Both the position numbers and the translations under genes were made by a program. The notes under the pieces were generated by a model. The model did not search any database and was not told the DNA's origin. It saw only the letters and a program-made list of their open reading frames with translations. From Cercis canadensis (taxonomy: Eukaryota; Streptophyta; Magnoliopsida; Fabales; Fabaceae), in NCBI GenBank assembly GCA_003255065.1, contig QAOA01004025.1, positions 646,357 to 710,356 on the forward strand: DNA of 64,000 nt, read 5' to 3'. Below are positions 34,947 through 49,855 of the stretch, in pieces (position 1 is the stretch's first letter; every line of letters begins with the position of its first letter).

Positions 34947-35639
34947 TGTTGATACCCAAATTTACACTTATAGATATACTGGCTTTTTTATTTATTTTTC
35001 TTATGGGTTCAATTCAAATATCTCAAAAAACAAAATTACAAAAGAAAAAAAACACAAACACAAACAATAAAAGCAAATCAAAATAGGTTAGAGAATATTT
35101 TCCATTTTGCCTAAATGAAAGATCTTGTCCAAAGAGAGACCAAAAAAATTAAATGAACAAAGGTGCAGTAGAAGCAATCCTTTGACATTTTCTGTGAGCA
35201 TGCCAGCTCCACTGCTGCTGCAGGATGACACCACGTTTTGTTGACCAGCCACCAATGCCTCATTTGGCTACACAACCTATAGATGGGAGAAGGAAAGTTT
35301 AGCATATATGAGAAATCAGTCCCAATTCTTTGGCTATAAAAAGTGTCTCTTAGAAGTAGAACCAATAGAGAGAAAGCAAACACTATGAGAGGGGATACAA
35401 AGAGGAGACACCGTGAGATACAGAGAGCAATAGACATAATACAAAGAGGGAACCAATTTTTGAAACAAAAGAAGGTAGAGAAATTCTAGAAACACACAAC
35501 AATATAACAATGAGAGGAACTCCAAGCTCAAACGGACACAACTCGCAGGATTCTCATCCACAAGTACACCACCAACATTCACTTTTTCTATTTTTCTCTT
35601 TTTTTCAGTACTCATACCCACACACAAAGCATATCCAAC

Positions 35640-35682
<43 letters not shown>

Positions 35683-38600
35683 CTCAAACAGAAACATCAC
35701 CTAGACAGAGAAAGTAGAGACCCATCGAGAATCGAAGTGATGAAAGAGAGAAATTAGAAGAAAATAAAGAGTTAGAGAAAAGTGATTTACCTTCATACCA
35801 TCAATTTGCAAAATCACAGGGGTGGGGTGCATGCAAATCTCCAATTTTTAGAGAGAGAAACAATTCTTAGGAAGAGCAAAACTGAAATTTTTAGATAGAG
35901 AATCAGAGAAATTTTGGAGAGAAAGTGAAATAAAAAGGGAGACTCTTACCTTCGCACACCAATTAGTCAAGCTAGGACCAATTCCTTGAACTCCTAGACC
36001 CAAGAGAGAAGCTCTCTCTCTCTCCCCTGTGTTTTCCCCTTTCCTCTTTGTCCCTCTCTTCTTTCTCTTTTCTTCTTAGTATCTCAGCTTTTGGGGTTGC
36101 TAAATCCTTTCTTTTAATTCTATTTGCAATTTCATTTTATGTACATATGTTGTTTAGGCCTTATTTTATCTTATTGGATTTTATGGTGTTTTGGTTTGGG
36201 TTTGTTACTTATTTGGATTTGTGTAGTTCAGATTTCGTGGGCCTAGTAAAGCTCTTGGGTTATTTATTTCTTTGTTGCCATATCAATTTATTGGGGTGAA
36301 CTTTTGTTGGCTTTTGTTATATTTGTGATTAATTAGGACCTTTGTTTGCTATATGGGCCGAAATGGTCAATCTATTGGCTAGCTTCTCCTTCATTTACTT
36401 TGCTAGTGGGGTTAAGTCCTGATGGTCTGATTTCAGCAAGTTTAAGTCTTTTTTTTTTTGTTTCTTTTATTTGCCATTTGGGTTTGGTCCAAAATGGGCT
36501 AGCCCATCAAGTGTATCAACATCTTTTTAATATTTGTTTGGGTTTTATCTCATATGGGCCCTTGTTCTTTATGTATTGGATCCATTTTTTTTTTCTTTCT
36601 TGCTGCCATATTGGGCTTCCTAAACTAGGCCTACGAAATGGGCTTTTGGCCCAACTCTTTTTGTTATTTCCTTAGCTTTTTGTTCTAGTACTATTTGGAT
36701 TGGGCCTAATGTTAGTGTTATTTTTAAGGCTTCCTTTGATAAAAGATCAATTAATAATATGTATATTAGTTGTTGTTTAGTGATTAAGTTTAAATAATAT
36801 CTTCTTGAATATAAGCATGCTTTTAAATTATGATTTCGTTTATCTTATATGTGTAATTATTATATTATGTTTTAGTTATTTCTTGAAAAATGAAATAATT
36901 TTAGCCCAACGACAAATTAAGTTAGGGAATAATTGTGTTGACAATTTTTCTTAATATTTCTGAGGTGAGGGATAAATTTCTTGGTTATGCCAAAGGTAGT
37001 GATGTGGCTAATGAAATTCTCAATATCGCTTTTATCTTTTAAATTACTGTCTTTCTAGAGTTTATTTGCTACATTGTAATTCATCTTATTACATTTCGTC
37101 ATTGTTTTTATTTATGCTAGAATAATAGTACGATGAGGGAATAATCAAAATTAGCTATTATGATAGCGATATTTTGACATTCCTGAGGTAAAGGGGTTTC
37201 TCTAGTTTTACCAGAAGTACTAGCGGGGCTTGAGGCTAACTCCTGATAAGAAAATTTTCTATGCATAATTCTAAAAAAAAATCTTCTCTATGCATAATAT
37301 CATACTTTTATTTACCTTAAAGTGTGGATTAAAAGTACCGACAAGGGAATTATTGAGGATAGTTGTGATGACGGTGACTCCTTGACATTCTAAAGGTGAG
37401 GAATGTCCCTTTTAGCCTTTTTAGATGTACTAGTGGACTCAAAGAAAGACCTTCAATAAAAAATTTGTTGCCACAAATCTCAAACTCATCTTCTAATATG
37501 CATAATAAATTGTATTTTGTAGTTATTACTCAGATAATGAAAATGTTAAAACTTGCTTGTGAAGGAATAGATTGGGAGAGGATTGTCATAGAGACTCCTT
37601 GACATTCTGAAGGTGAGAAATGTCCCTTTTAGTCTTTTTAGATATATTGGTGGACTCAAAGAAAGACCTTCAATAAAAAATTTGTTGCCACAAATCTCAA
37701 ACTCATCTTCTAACATGCATAATAAATTGCATTTTGTAGTTATTATTTAGATAATGAAAATGTTAAAACTTGCTTATGAAGGAATAGATTAGGAGAGGAT
37801 TGTAATGACAATCACTGTCTCTACCCAATAGTCTTGAGACATCATTTAGGTTTTTCCAGAAGGATTGATAGGACCTAGCAAAGTATTATGCCATTTTAAA
37901 ACATAATGTTAGGACCAATTTAATTCATTTAGAAAATATAATAATTGATTTAATAGGTAACCGTTCTAAGAACGGGCGTTGTAGGGTGCTAATACCTTCC
38001 CTACACGTAATCAACCCAAGAATCCAAACTCTGAAAACACATAACTTTCTCTCTTTTTTAGGTGTCCAATTGCACCATTCCATTTGTTTAAAAATGGAAT
38101 AAAATTATTGGTGGAGACTCCACTCTTTTGTATCATATCATACACCATATCTTTTATTTTTCTCTTGGGGGGTTTCGCCGCTCTGCTTCGTACTCCAAAA
38201 GGGACGTTGTGATAACTTGGCAACTCCACTGGGGACAGTAGAGGGTTAAGCCATTGCATTTAATCTCTTGTTGTCATATTTGAATTATATTTGGTCCTTT
38301 ATATTTATTTATTATTTCTTGTTGCTATTTATTTTGTCTTTTCAATAAATGTTCATGCTTGTGAGTAGTGAATAAGCTGGTTTGTTTGTTCCTTCTAACA
38401 CACTATACAATAACACTTTTGCATACACAAGCCTTTAACCTAGGCTAATTACCTTGTAGGACTAGATAGAGGGCAAAGTAGTGATGCTTTGAGAGACCTT
38501 CGGTCTTCACATAGGCACGCGAAACACCCTACACTCAAATTGAACCATTTCTGCTTATAGCTTGTCATGGGCGAGGATTTGGGGCCTTGCTAGCCAACGT

Positions 38601-41600
38601 GTTGGCGATAGTAAGGACAATTTAGGAACCATCGAATAGGGGTCATAGAACTTAAACTCTGCACATGTTTAGAAGAAGCCTTTAAAGCAACCATACTTGT
38701 ATAGAGTCAGTCCTTTAAGACATTGTTAAGCCTAGGAAGTTCCCTTTTTGTAGGACACACGAGGGAATTCTCTCCCTTTATGCTTTCTTACATTTTAATT
38801 CTGGATTTAAATTTGGTTTTTAGTTTGTTACTTAATTGTGTATTCATCTCTGACTTAATTCTTTTATTTCATCAATTTACATTTTCATCCAGCACCTGTG
38901 ATTCAAACATGTAAGGATATCACTGAATATCACTTAAACTACCTAGATCAACTTGGAAACATGAAAATGTGGAAAATCACCTTAGTTTGGAATTGTGTGT
39001 GAGAGATATTCAGTAATGAACAAAGACTCAAAGTGGACACAGTTTGAAAGGGAAATTACCTAAAATGGTGAATCATTATCCAATCACCTACAAGAGGAAA
39101 AATGATTTTCACTAGACGCATGTGAAACCCTAGACTGAGATTTTGAAATGAAATTTGGACAAATAACAATCTTATGACATTGTTTTTATCCCCGCCTTAT
39201 AGCCTAGGAGTTTCACATGGTTTACAGCTATTGAAGAGTACAACAAGCTACTCATGGACAGACTTGCACTAAAAGATAAGGTCTACTTTCTTAGTTAATG
39301 TGGCCTTTCAAGCAAGTACCCAAAAAAAAACAACAACAAAAAAGTGGGGTCGAAGTCATAATCACCTATTGGTTGCTGTCTGTGCAATAACAAATCAAGA
39401 GTGATCAAGGCTCCATTGTTTAGTAATAGTTCTTAAGGTGTGGAAGCACATAACAAGTGATCTAGCCTTTTGAGTTCAATCCTATTCCTTGCATTATGAT
39501 TGAGACTATCAACGAGTTTCCAATTGCAAGCTATAAGAGGACTAATTATATGTATGTACCTAACTATGGATACTATAAATAACTGGTCACCTTTTGGACC
39601 TTAACTTTAAATATCCTAACATTAGGATCTCAAAATATTACTAAGCAGCTGGCTTAAACAATATAGTTTTGCTACGTGGCCACCAGGGAAATTAAAGAAA
39701 AGCCCATGAATTTGTAATATTCAAGAGATGAGAGAAGTCATATTGGAAGTTCCATGGGAGCGGTATACAAGCAAGATTTATGAGCTCCACAAGACCTAAC
39801 CAACTACGCACTCAATATCGTTAGTAGATAATGACGGTCTGAGTAATCTACTCTAATAACTCGCATGCTTTCGGTATTGATCAAATACATGATGATAATG
39901 GGGCAGCTCTAAAGATGAAAGAAGGGTTGTGGTATGAAAAGTGTTGTTTGATATTAAGAGAGACCTCAAATGCATGGGCAAATTCTTTGAACTTAGAAGT
40001 AGCTACTTTTGTAATACCTGAGTCACTTTTCTAAACTCCTCTTCAGCTACGTTTCTTTGAAGAATTAGCATGGAATTTTTTGTTTCTAATGATATCTATT
40101 ACAAATTTGAATTACATCTTGGCATGCATGCATCTCATCACTCATTATTATTCTCAATATCTTTGCATCCCATTATAGGATTGCATCCTTAGAATAACTT
40201 TGTAAGTTTGATTAGCAAGGTTATTGAAAGCAAAGAAGTGATTTCCCCATTTTTAGAGTATTGCTTGAAAAGGTTTATTGGCAATTCCCTTTGCGTAAAA
40301 GAATTTCTAACACGGAGGGAATATGATACTTATGGCCTTTTGAGGTTGGAAATTTTATCTTACAAACCAAAATTTCAAAGTCAAAGTCGTGAAATTGTCC
40401 ATCCAAATGAAGTTTTCAAGCAATTCCAATAGAAGTGGAACCCTAAATATCATTGCATCAACATGCACCTTCTGTCTAAATCTCACTTTCCAAGGTATAA
40501 TTTCACAAGTGCTTTTCCTTTCATGGTGTTTTTTTAATCTTCTTTTGCTTGAGCATACTTTCTCCAATGTCATCTATATAGTTAGTCATGAGTCAAATCA
40601 CTTCTTGAAGTTTCTTTCCATCAAATGTCTTTATCTCAAATTTTTCTCTCTCTTTTTCTTGTGTTTTCTTTTTCAATTTTAATCCTATCATTTTCTTAAC
40701 AAATTTTAGGGAAAGCTTGACAATTGCATCCATATTTTTAATATAAGATTCATTTGCTTAATGGTCCAACAAAATCAATCTCATTTTCCAATGGTTCCCC
40801 AAGGTGTTAGAGCTCAAAGTGCAAAGAAGTATAGAAGTGCAGCTACAAGAAATGACACCATGATCAATGAGAATGAGTGTTATTTTGGAAATCATCAAGT
40901 GACAAGGGTTCGTGGACCTCAAGGTGGCTACTTGGTTAGGCCTATCTTCCCACAACCTAATCTCTCTCACTCAAACCTTAGCTTTCACCCTCACTATTAT
41001 CCATTGCATCATCCAATGCCCATTCCTTCCTACTTCCCATTTCAACAATGTTCTTTGTTACCTAATTCACCAAACCAATCCATGCAAGCAACTACTTATT
41101 CATCAAATTGGCATGCACTAATCCATCCTCAAACACCCAACTCATATAGTTCGTCATTGTCTCCTTATGACACCACTGAGTCATCCTCAAAGCTAAAAGC
41201 ATCACCTCATTAAATAGGTCATAATTTCACAAAACTTCTTGTTTCTTTGACTGAAGCTCTGCATAAGTTGCTAAAAAAAGGTCAAATCAAGACTACTTCG
41301 GTACCACATGAGCAATCTCCATCCCTAAAAAGGTATAACATGAAAGCTCGTTATGAATATCACAAAGGCATGGTAAGACACTCAACGGAGAGGTGCAAAT
41401 CCCTAAAGAATGCTGTCTAAGATTTAATTGATTCGGGAATGCTAGATCCTGCCTCCTTCAAACCATGTAATGAAAGTAAGTCATTGAAGAATGCTAGGGG
41501 CCTAGATTGGTACCTATCTTAACTTAGCATCAAAGACTTACTGTGCATCACAACAAAGATTGGTTTGATATGTCCAACACTAGTCAAAGTTACTTCCCAA

Positions 41601-43750
41601 CCACGATGTGTTACTTTGACTAAATGTGAATACCACGCTGAAGCAACCAGACATGCCACTGAAGATTGTATTGGGCTAAAAAGAAAAAATGATTGACATT
41701 ATTGATCAGGGATTGACGACCTCGATAATCATGAAAGAAGGAATGAAAGTAAAATTCAATCTCATGCATGTTGTTGTTCCACAAGCCTTGATAGTAATGG
41801 CTGGCTCAAAAGTGGAATATTCTCTCAGTAAAAAGATCTCAAACCAGGGCATAGGGTTAGATTCCTTGCAAGTTGAGATGGAATATCCAAATCTGCTAGT
41901 AATAGATAAAGAGGACTGCTTGATGACACAAGAGGTCTCATGTGGAAATATTGAGCTTGTTGCACTTTTTAACAAGAAATTGGAGAGCATTGCCTTGGAG
42001 AACTAGTTGGTCAAGCAACTCAAAATTGAATAAAATGATAAAATTGCATTGTTGTTGTCTTGTTTTTGGACATGTAATGCATCTATATTGAAAGAAACTA
42101 TATGGAGTTCCAATTAGTTTAATGAATTTGATGCATGGTGTGCACCTTCTTTTTTTATTGTCTTTTTCATATATTAACTTTGCAACAAAAAAAAAAAAGG
42201 CTATTTGATTTTTGAGATATGTTTTTCTCTAACCAAAAATGGAAAGAAAATAGCATATTTTACAAATAATAGTTAGCTGCCACTTTTGTTACTCATTTAT
42301 TCATCCTTTCCATAAAAGTGGATAAACTTTAACCAATTGCCTTCTTAGGAAAATTCAAGTAGGGGAGGGCCCCATCTTTAGAAATGAGATTTTGGGTTCA
42401 ATTTTCACATAAGGGAAGGCCTTTGAAAATGAGACTTTGAATTCCTCATTCACTTGTTTTCATAATTTTTGACTACTAAGACCATCAAATTTGTCAATCG
42501 GCTTTTCTTTTTAGACAATGTCATGTGAGGGGAATGCTCCATTCTTGCAAATAAGATTGATTCCTTACTCACTCAATAGTGCTTGTCGATCTTGCCTACT
42601 GAATCGCCAAAATTAATGTTTCCTGTGGACTTTATCTTGTTTAGTTTTTATTAATGAGGGACCATGCCTTTTCTTTGCAATCTTGGTTTTCTTTCATCTC
42701 TCATCTTCCACAATGTTGCATTTCTCTTTGAATCTAAAAAACAAAAAAACAAAAAAGAAAGAGAAAGTTCATCTACTCACCAAAACTGCTTTAGGTTTTT
42801 CTCCCTAAAATTTTGAACATTGATACAAATCAAGATCAATTTGAGGATGATGCAAATTTAAGACCCTAAGGTTTGGCCAGTGTTGCCCAATTGATTCTTG
42901 AAAAAAAAATTATATTTAAGCTCCACAAGCAAGTCTTTTCAATGATAGGGGCAGTCTTTGTTTTTCCAAAACAATAAAGTGCATCCCTAGTCACCCCTTT
43001 GAGCTAGAAGAAGTGTTTGTTTTCTTGATCTGCAAATTACCTTGGGGAGGGTAGCACTCTAATGAATTTTATGTCATATGTTCAAATGCGAAGAAGGACA
43101 ACTTCCTTTCAACTATCCAAACAATTATTGTCCTTTATCAATCCCCTTTGGGTCATAAATATTCTTTCATGTGCCCAACAAGAATCACCTTCAAGGCGTA
43201 ATAGGAACCATGTTATGATTAAAGGTCTTTAGTTATCTGAGCCAAAATTTGGTCAAAATTCCCAAAAAAAAAAAAAGAGAGAAGAAAGAAAGAAAGGAAA
43301 AATCAAAGTAATAGAAAGATGAAAAATAATCCCTTCCTTTGAAAATCTCTCCAAAGGAAAGCATCCATTTAGAAATGATTCCAACGAATGACCAAAAAAT
43401 GAAAAAGACAAAAAGAAGCAATCCTTGAGATAAAGGATGAGAAAACTAGAAGACCATAAGCAAATTGAAAAAGGTTCCTATTGAAGCCCAACACCATTTC
43501 TTTGAGCCTTTAAAATCATTCTTTTTAAAGCCACATATTTTACCTGTCATGACCCCATTACAACCCTAGCACATCCTTTGGTAGAAGAACTCTAACATAA
43601 AATTTATTTGAGTTAGGTGTTGGAAGAATTTGGAGAAAGATGGTAAGGGACAAAATGCAAATTTTGAGCATTTTTTCTTGTGTTCCACAAAAAAAAGACA
43701 AAAACTCACCCAAAAACCCCATTACAAGCTTTTAAATGCCTTGTTGAGGA
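34947..43750 (+). mobile_element. Ogre/Tat-type Gypsy element, broken and incomplete
   Basis: The 5' LTR (34947-38214) begins TGTTGATACC and ends near GGGACGTTGTGATA. It is followed by TGGCAACTCCACTGGGGA (38218-38235), the Arg-tRNA-type primer site typical of Ogre. The LTR shares its 3' half with the solo LTR at 5659-9346 and contains a 217-bp tandem duplication (starts 37376 and 37593). A long leader follows. Gag-like parts lie between about 40.2 and 41.7 kb, with HSTERC and CEYH...HATEDC motifs resembling the zinc-knuckle pair of this lineage. A degenerate region continues to about 43.7 kb. No 3' LTR was seen before the minus-strand Gypsy element. It is a fossil with many breaks. Confidence 0.75.
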
Positions 43751-43789
43751 TTGATTTGCTTAGATTGATGATAGGGCAAATCTTTTCAA

Positions 43790-46700
43790 AGAAAAGTGAA
43801 TTATAACTAGAGCAAAACTTGACTCATGCAAAGGGGCTGCAATACGATGCCACACATCATATTTATGCAACAAAGATTCCAGTTACTTGTTGCAAAAGTG
43901 AGTTCCCTCATCATTGATCAAAGCTCTTGGTACCCTAAATCTTGAAAAGATGTTCTTTTTGAGGAAATCGATAACCACCTGGGTGTCATTAGTTTTGGTT
44001 GTCATTGCTTCAACCCATTTGGAAATGTAATTAACTGCCACTAGAATGTACACATTAGAGTAAGATGAGGGAAAAAGGGCTCATAAAGTCAATGCCCCAA
44101 ACATCAAATAGCTCGACTTCAAGCACTGAATTCAGGGGCATTTCATGTCTTTTAGAGATGTTTCCTGTTCTTTGGCATCTATCACACCTCTTCACATACT
44201 TATATGCATCTTCAAACACGGTTGGCCAATAGAAACCCAATTGTAGCACTTTTGTAGCTGTTCAATCTCCACTAAAATGACCTCCATAACCTAAAGCATA
44301 ACAATGCCATATTATATCTTCAATTTTTTCTTGTGGCACACATCTTTTCAATAACCCATCAACATACATTCTCAACAAGTAAGGTTCATCCCAAACATAA
44401 TATTTGGCTTCATGAAGGAATTGCTTCATATATTAAGAATTAAGGTCCAAGGGAAGAACTTTTGCTGCCTTGAAATTAGCAAAATCCGCATACCATGGTA
44501 AGCTTTGCACAATAAAGAGTTTTTCATTTGGAAACTTTTCATTAATGGGAAGTGGCTAATCATGTTGCTTTTCTTGTTGCTCAATACTCGACAAATGATC
44601 AGTTACTAAGTTCTTCATGCTTCTCTTGTCTTTGATCTTAAGATCAAATTCTTGGAATAATAGGATCCAGCGGATGAGCCTTGACTTCGACTTTTGCTTG
44701 GAAAAAAGGTACCTAATAGCTACATGATCAATATAGACAATAACCTTGGCACCTACTAAATAAGAGCGAAATTTGTCAAAAGCAAACACAATAGCTAACA
44801 ATTCTTTCTTAGTGGTAGCATAATTAAGTTGAGCAGAATCAAGAACATGACTAGCATAGTAAATCACATGCAACAACTTATTCTTTCTTTGCCTTAACAT
44901 AGCACCCACAATTATATCACTAGCATCACACATAATTTCAAAAGGCAAATCCCAATCAGGGAGAACAACAACAGGAGCAGTGGTTAACTTTTGCTTCAAA
45001 ATATTAAAAGCTAACAAGCATTTATCATTGAAAACAAAAGCTTCATCTTTCATGAGGAGGTTATAAAGCGGTTTAGCAATTTTAGAAAAATCTTTAATAA
45101 ACCTCCTATAAAATCTAGCATGCCCTAAAAAAAACTATGCACTCCTTTAACATTAGTGAGAGGGGGATGTTTTTCAATTACCTCAATTTTAGTCTGATCT
45201 ACTTCTATCCCCTTAGCAAAGATTCTATGGCCTAAAACAATTGCTTCTCTCACCATAAAATGACACTTCTCCTAATTCAAAACTAAATTTGTTTCTTGGC
45301 ATCTCTTTAACACTAAAAATAAATTATGCAAGCACACATCAAAAGTAGAGCCAAAAATAGAAAAATCATCCATAAAAATCTCAATAAATTTTTTAGTCAT
45401 AGCAGAGAATATGGAAAGCATACAACTTTGAAAAGTAGCCGGTGCATTACACAATCCAAATGGCATCCTCCTGTATGCATAGACTCCATATGGGCAAGTG
45501 AAAGTTATATTTTCTTAATCCTCCGGAGCTATAGCAATCTAATTATAACCCGAGTAGCCATCCAAAAAGTAGTAATAAGCATGACCAGCTACACATTCTA
45601 ACATTTGATCAATAAATGAGAGAGGAAAATGGTCATTCCTTGTAACATCTTTAAGTTTTCTATAATCAATACACACACGCCATCCTGTGATAGTTTTAGT
45701 GAGAATCAACTCATTATTTTTATTCATGACCACAGTTGTCCAACCTTTTCTTGGGCATTACTTGAACCAGGCTCACCCAAGAACTATCCGAAATGGGATA
45801 AATAATGCCAGCATCTAACAATTTTGACCACTTCCTTCCTTACCACCTCTTCCATAACTGGAGTTAACCTCCTTTGGGGTTACACTATTTCCTTATAGTT
45901 ATCCTCCATAAGAATCTTATGCATGCAAAAAGAAGGACTTACACGCTTTATATTAGTAATAAACCACACAATAGCACTCTTATGCTTCCTCAACATCCTC
46001 AATAGCTTTTCTTCTTCTATCTTATTCAACTAAGAGCTTATAATTATAGGAAAGGAGTTGCTCTCACCAAGAAAAACATATTTCAAATTCACAAGGGTTT
46101 GAGCTCAAATTTTGGAGGTTGTATCTTTTCTAGTTGTCCCTTGTGTTCCTCCTTGTGTAAGTCTTCTACTTTTGATGGATAAGAGATGTAATATGATGAT
46201 AGGGCATCCAACAATGCTACATGTTCACTCACTGATGAATCCTCTTTATGATCAAATATGGTTTTAGCATTCACTAGGACTTTCTCAAGAGGAGAAGATA
46301 AAAAATTCTCTCTAAATGTGCTAGTGATGATGGAGTCAAGAATATCTATTCTAAAGCACTCTTCTTTCTCCATAGGATGTTTCATAGCATTGGACACATT
46401 AAATATTACCTTCTCATTTTGGACTTTCAAGGTCAAGGTCCTATCCACCACATCAATCAAAATAACTGGAATTTCCCCATTCTCCTCCATATCCAAAACA
46501 ACAAAGTCCATAGGGAAAATAAACTTGTCTACCTTAACCAAAATATCCTCTATTAAACCATAGGGATGCTTGATTGAATAGTCGGCAAATTGAAGAGTCA
46601 TCATGGTGGGCTTTGCTTGACCAATCCCTAGCTTCTTAAAAATGGATAGAAGCATGAAACTAACACTGGCTCCAAGATCACATAGAGCCTTCCCAAAAGT

Positions 46701-49370
46701 TATACCTCCAATTATGCACGGAATAGAAAAAATCCCGGGATCCTTAAGCTTTGGAGGCAGCTTCTTTTGTAGAATACTACTAAATTCTTCAGTTAACATG
46801 ACAGTCTCATCATCTCCAATTCTTCCTTTCTTTGACAGAAGCTCCTTCATAAATTTCACATAAGAGGGCATTTGTTCAAGTGCTTCAGCAAAAGGTATAT
46901 TAATCTGGAGTTTTTTGAATACCTTTAACCTTTAAGAACTTGCTGAATTGCTTTTCATCTTGTTGCTTCCAAAGTCTTTGAGGAAAAGGCACCTTCATAG
47001 GTGGTGTTGAAGCATATGGTTTGTTCACTTTCTCAACCTCTTATTTGCCTCTTGAATCTTTGGGAGAATCTTTGTGAACTATTGAATTCCCATTGCTTCC
47101 TGTCTCAATACTCTCTTCAGTTGGCATTTCTTTTCTTGGTATAAGCTTAATCACCTTCTCACTACTTGTAGTTATAGACTTCACATTCTCCTTAGGATTG
47201 GGAATGGTGTCATTGGGTAAAGAACCTTGAGGCCTATCTACCAATTTCCTTGCTATTTGCCCCACCTGAGTCTCTAAATTCCGAATGAATATATCTTGAT
47301 TTCTAACCCACTCCATGTTTCATCCATAAAAGTTGTTGTTTCGTGAATGAAAGCTAAGGTTTGGGTTGTTAACTTCTCTAGTGCACTCTCCAAAGAAGAA
47401 ATATTCTCATTAGGTTGAGGTTATGAAACATAACCTTGAGGAGGCTGTTGTGGTGCTTGATGTGAGAAAATTAGGTTTGTAAGGAGCTCCTTGATTGCCT
47501 TGATTATCCTAAGAGAAATTAGGATGATTCAACCACCCTAGATTGTAAGTAAGAGCATAGGGGTTATTTTGAGGTCATGGAGGGTTACCATAAAATTAAC
47601 TTGTTCTTGAGAACAAGAAGAGCCAAACATGTTACCAGGGCACTCCCAATTTGCATGGTTACCTGTACAAAAATCATAGACAACTAGAGGATGATTAACA
47701 ACATTAACATTAACAGTTTCAAACTTCTTGGAGAGTTCAACAGCTTGTTAAGTTAATAGTTTATTCTGAGCAAAAAGTGCATTTAAATCCCCACTTCCAT
47801 CATGCCCCTCTTAGCCATAGTTCTTTCTCCTTAGCTTTGGTAATCATTACACGCCATCATTTCAAATAACTCCCATGCTTGCTCTGGATTCTTATGATTC
47901 AAAGCACTACTAGTTGCAACATCCACCATAGATCTAGTGTGAGGTAGCATCCCATTGTAGAAACTTTGAACTTGGATCCAGAAATCAGAGGAATGATGAG
48001 GGCATCGTCTCAAGATATCATTATAATGCTCCTAAGCTTCACTCAAGGACTCTTCTTCTTGTTGAAGGAATGAAGTGATCTCAATTCTCAGTCTAGCTGA
48101 TTTTGATGGAGGAAAATACCTAGTGAGAAATTTCTACATCAAATCTGACCAAGTAGTAATACTCCCTCTAGGTTGAGAGTCTAACCAGCTCTTTGCCTTA
48201 CCACGCACAGAAAATGGGAAGAGTCTAAGTCGAATAGCCTTATCATTAACCATATTCAACTTCATAGTATCACATATTTGCAAAAAAATTGTTATATGTG
48301 CATTGGGAACATTTAGTGCAAGTCTACTGAATTGATTGTGCTTTACCAGTTAAAGCAAGGCTGACTTAAGTTCAAAATTTGTGACTTGAACAGGTGGTCT
48401 AGTAATACTCACTTAACATCCCTTAGCTGTTAGGATGGAATAGTCCATGAGAGTTCTAAGCAAAGGGTTTTGTGCCACGCTATTTTGATTATTCTAAATT
48501 AGAGGATTTTGATTTGGGTCTACCATGATTTCAGATTATACTTGTCTTGCTTCTCTAATATGCTTACGAAGTCATCGAGCTGCCTTTTCAATCTTAGAAT
48601 AAAAAAATAATCAACTAGAATCAAGAGTACCTCAAATACACCAAAATTCAATGTAAGACTAGCAATTTAGAAAAATAGAAATCAACAAAACAACAGACTA
48701 TTCGAATCAGGTTAACTAACAAAAAATTAAAAATCCAAACTAGACCCTATTGGTTACTATTAATATTGCTTATACACCATTAAATCTCCGACAACGATGC
48801 TAAAAACTTGATGTGATTTTTATTGGCAAGTGTACCAGGTTACACAAGTAGTAAAAAGATAAGTTGAGTATCGTCCTTAGGGATCGACACTAGCAACTAC
48901 CAACTTCAACAATAATGATTCTATTTGGAAAGATTAATAATTTGGATAAAAGAAAGCTCTAAAAACGTGAATGCAAATGATTGATTAATTAAAGTTGAAC
49001 AGTAGAGCAAAAGCAACTTAATGGCAATTTAACTAAGAGATTAACGGTGAACAAAATAGGGCTAGGGGTTGATGTCGCTCGATTCTAATTTCAATTATTT
49101 CATAGAAGAAAATAACCTTTGAATCATTGAAGAATAAATTATTCTAGATACAAATCCTTTGTTGTTGGCCAATTTCCCTAATTTGATTGATCTCAATCCC
49201 TTGGAGAAACAATCCTCTTTGTTCCAATTAATTGCCCAATTCCTTGGTTCAATTAACTTGTCTAGGTAATTAATTAAGCCCTAAGGAAATTAATTCAAGA
49301 CCACATAAATTAAGTTGTCCATTCCTAGATTAACCTAATTTATGGTAGAGAATACAAGAGCGTACTTAAA
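43790..49370 (-). mobile_element. Athila-like Gypsy element, broken, truncated at its 3' end
   Basis: Running right to left: LTR remnant 48809 to about 49370, primer site just inside it (TAGCATCGTTGTCGGAG, a diverged form of the Asp-tRNA type), gag at about 47.0-48.4 kb, aspartic protease at 46089-46871 (CDLGASVSF), reverse transcriptase at about 45.2-45.75 kb (MPFGLCNAPATFQ, FMDDFSIFG), RNase H at 44556-45053 ([16 protein letters not shown]), and integrase with its zinc finger at about 43.8-44.25 kb (CDRCQRTG). Domain order is that of Ty3/Gypsy, and the protease and gag are close to the Athila/Tat branch. No second LTR is seen. There are numerous breaks; it is an old fossil. Confidence 0.85.
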
Positions 49371-49855
49371 ATTATATATATATATATATATTGTATTTTG
49401 TATTTTAGATATGACTCTAAATTTGAACATGTAAAACCTACTAGCCCTCAAATAAATATCAGCTGAATGCCCTCTATTGGCAATACTTTGGATCATTGAT
49501 TTGTGTTTCTTCATGACAAACGGTGTAAGAGTTTATTGTGAATTAGCTGATTTAGTTATTGTTAGAATTTTTTGGGCCAGATGCGGCTTCTATGCTACCC
49601 TTTCAAAACTTCTAAAAAGTATATATTAAGCATAATTTGTATCTTCTCAAGTGAGGTAAAATGCTGGCTTATGTACATTTAAAATAACTAACGGATTGAA
49701 ATTACTACATCTCCTCTATTAAAATTAAATTTTGAAAAAATAATAATAACATCGTTAATTACTCTCCCTCATTAATTACTCTTTCTTCCACTTCTCTTTA
49801 CCGATTAACTTGCCTACATTTTCTTTATTAAATGTAATTTTTCAAAGGACAAAAC

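Noticed and set aside
35334-35687. 117-residue ORF with an Ile-Tyr repeat
   Set aside because: Produced by the (TA)n run and LTR leader; not a gene.
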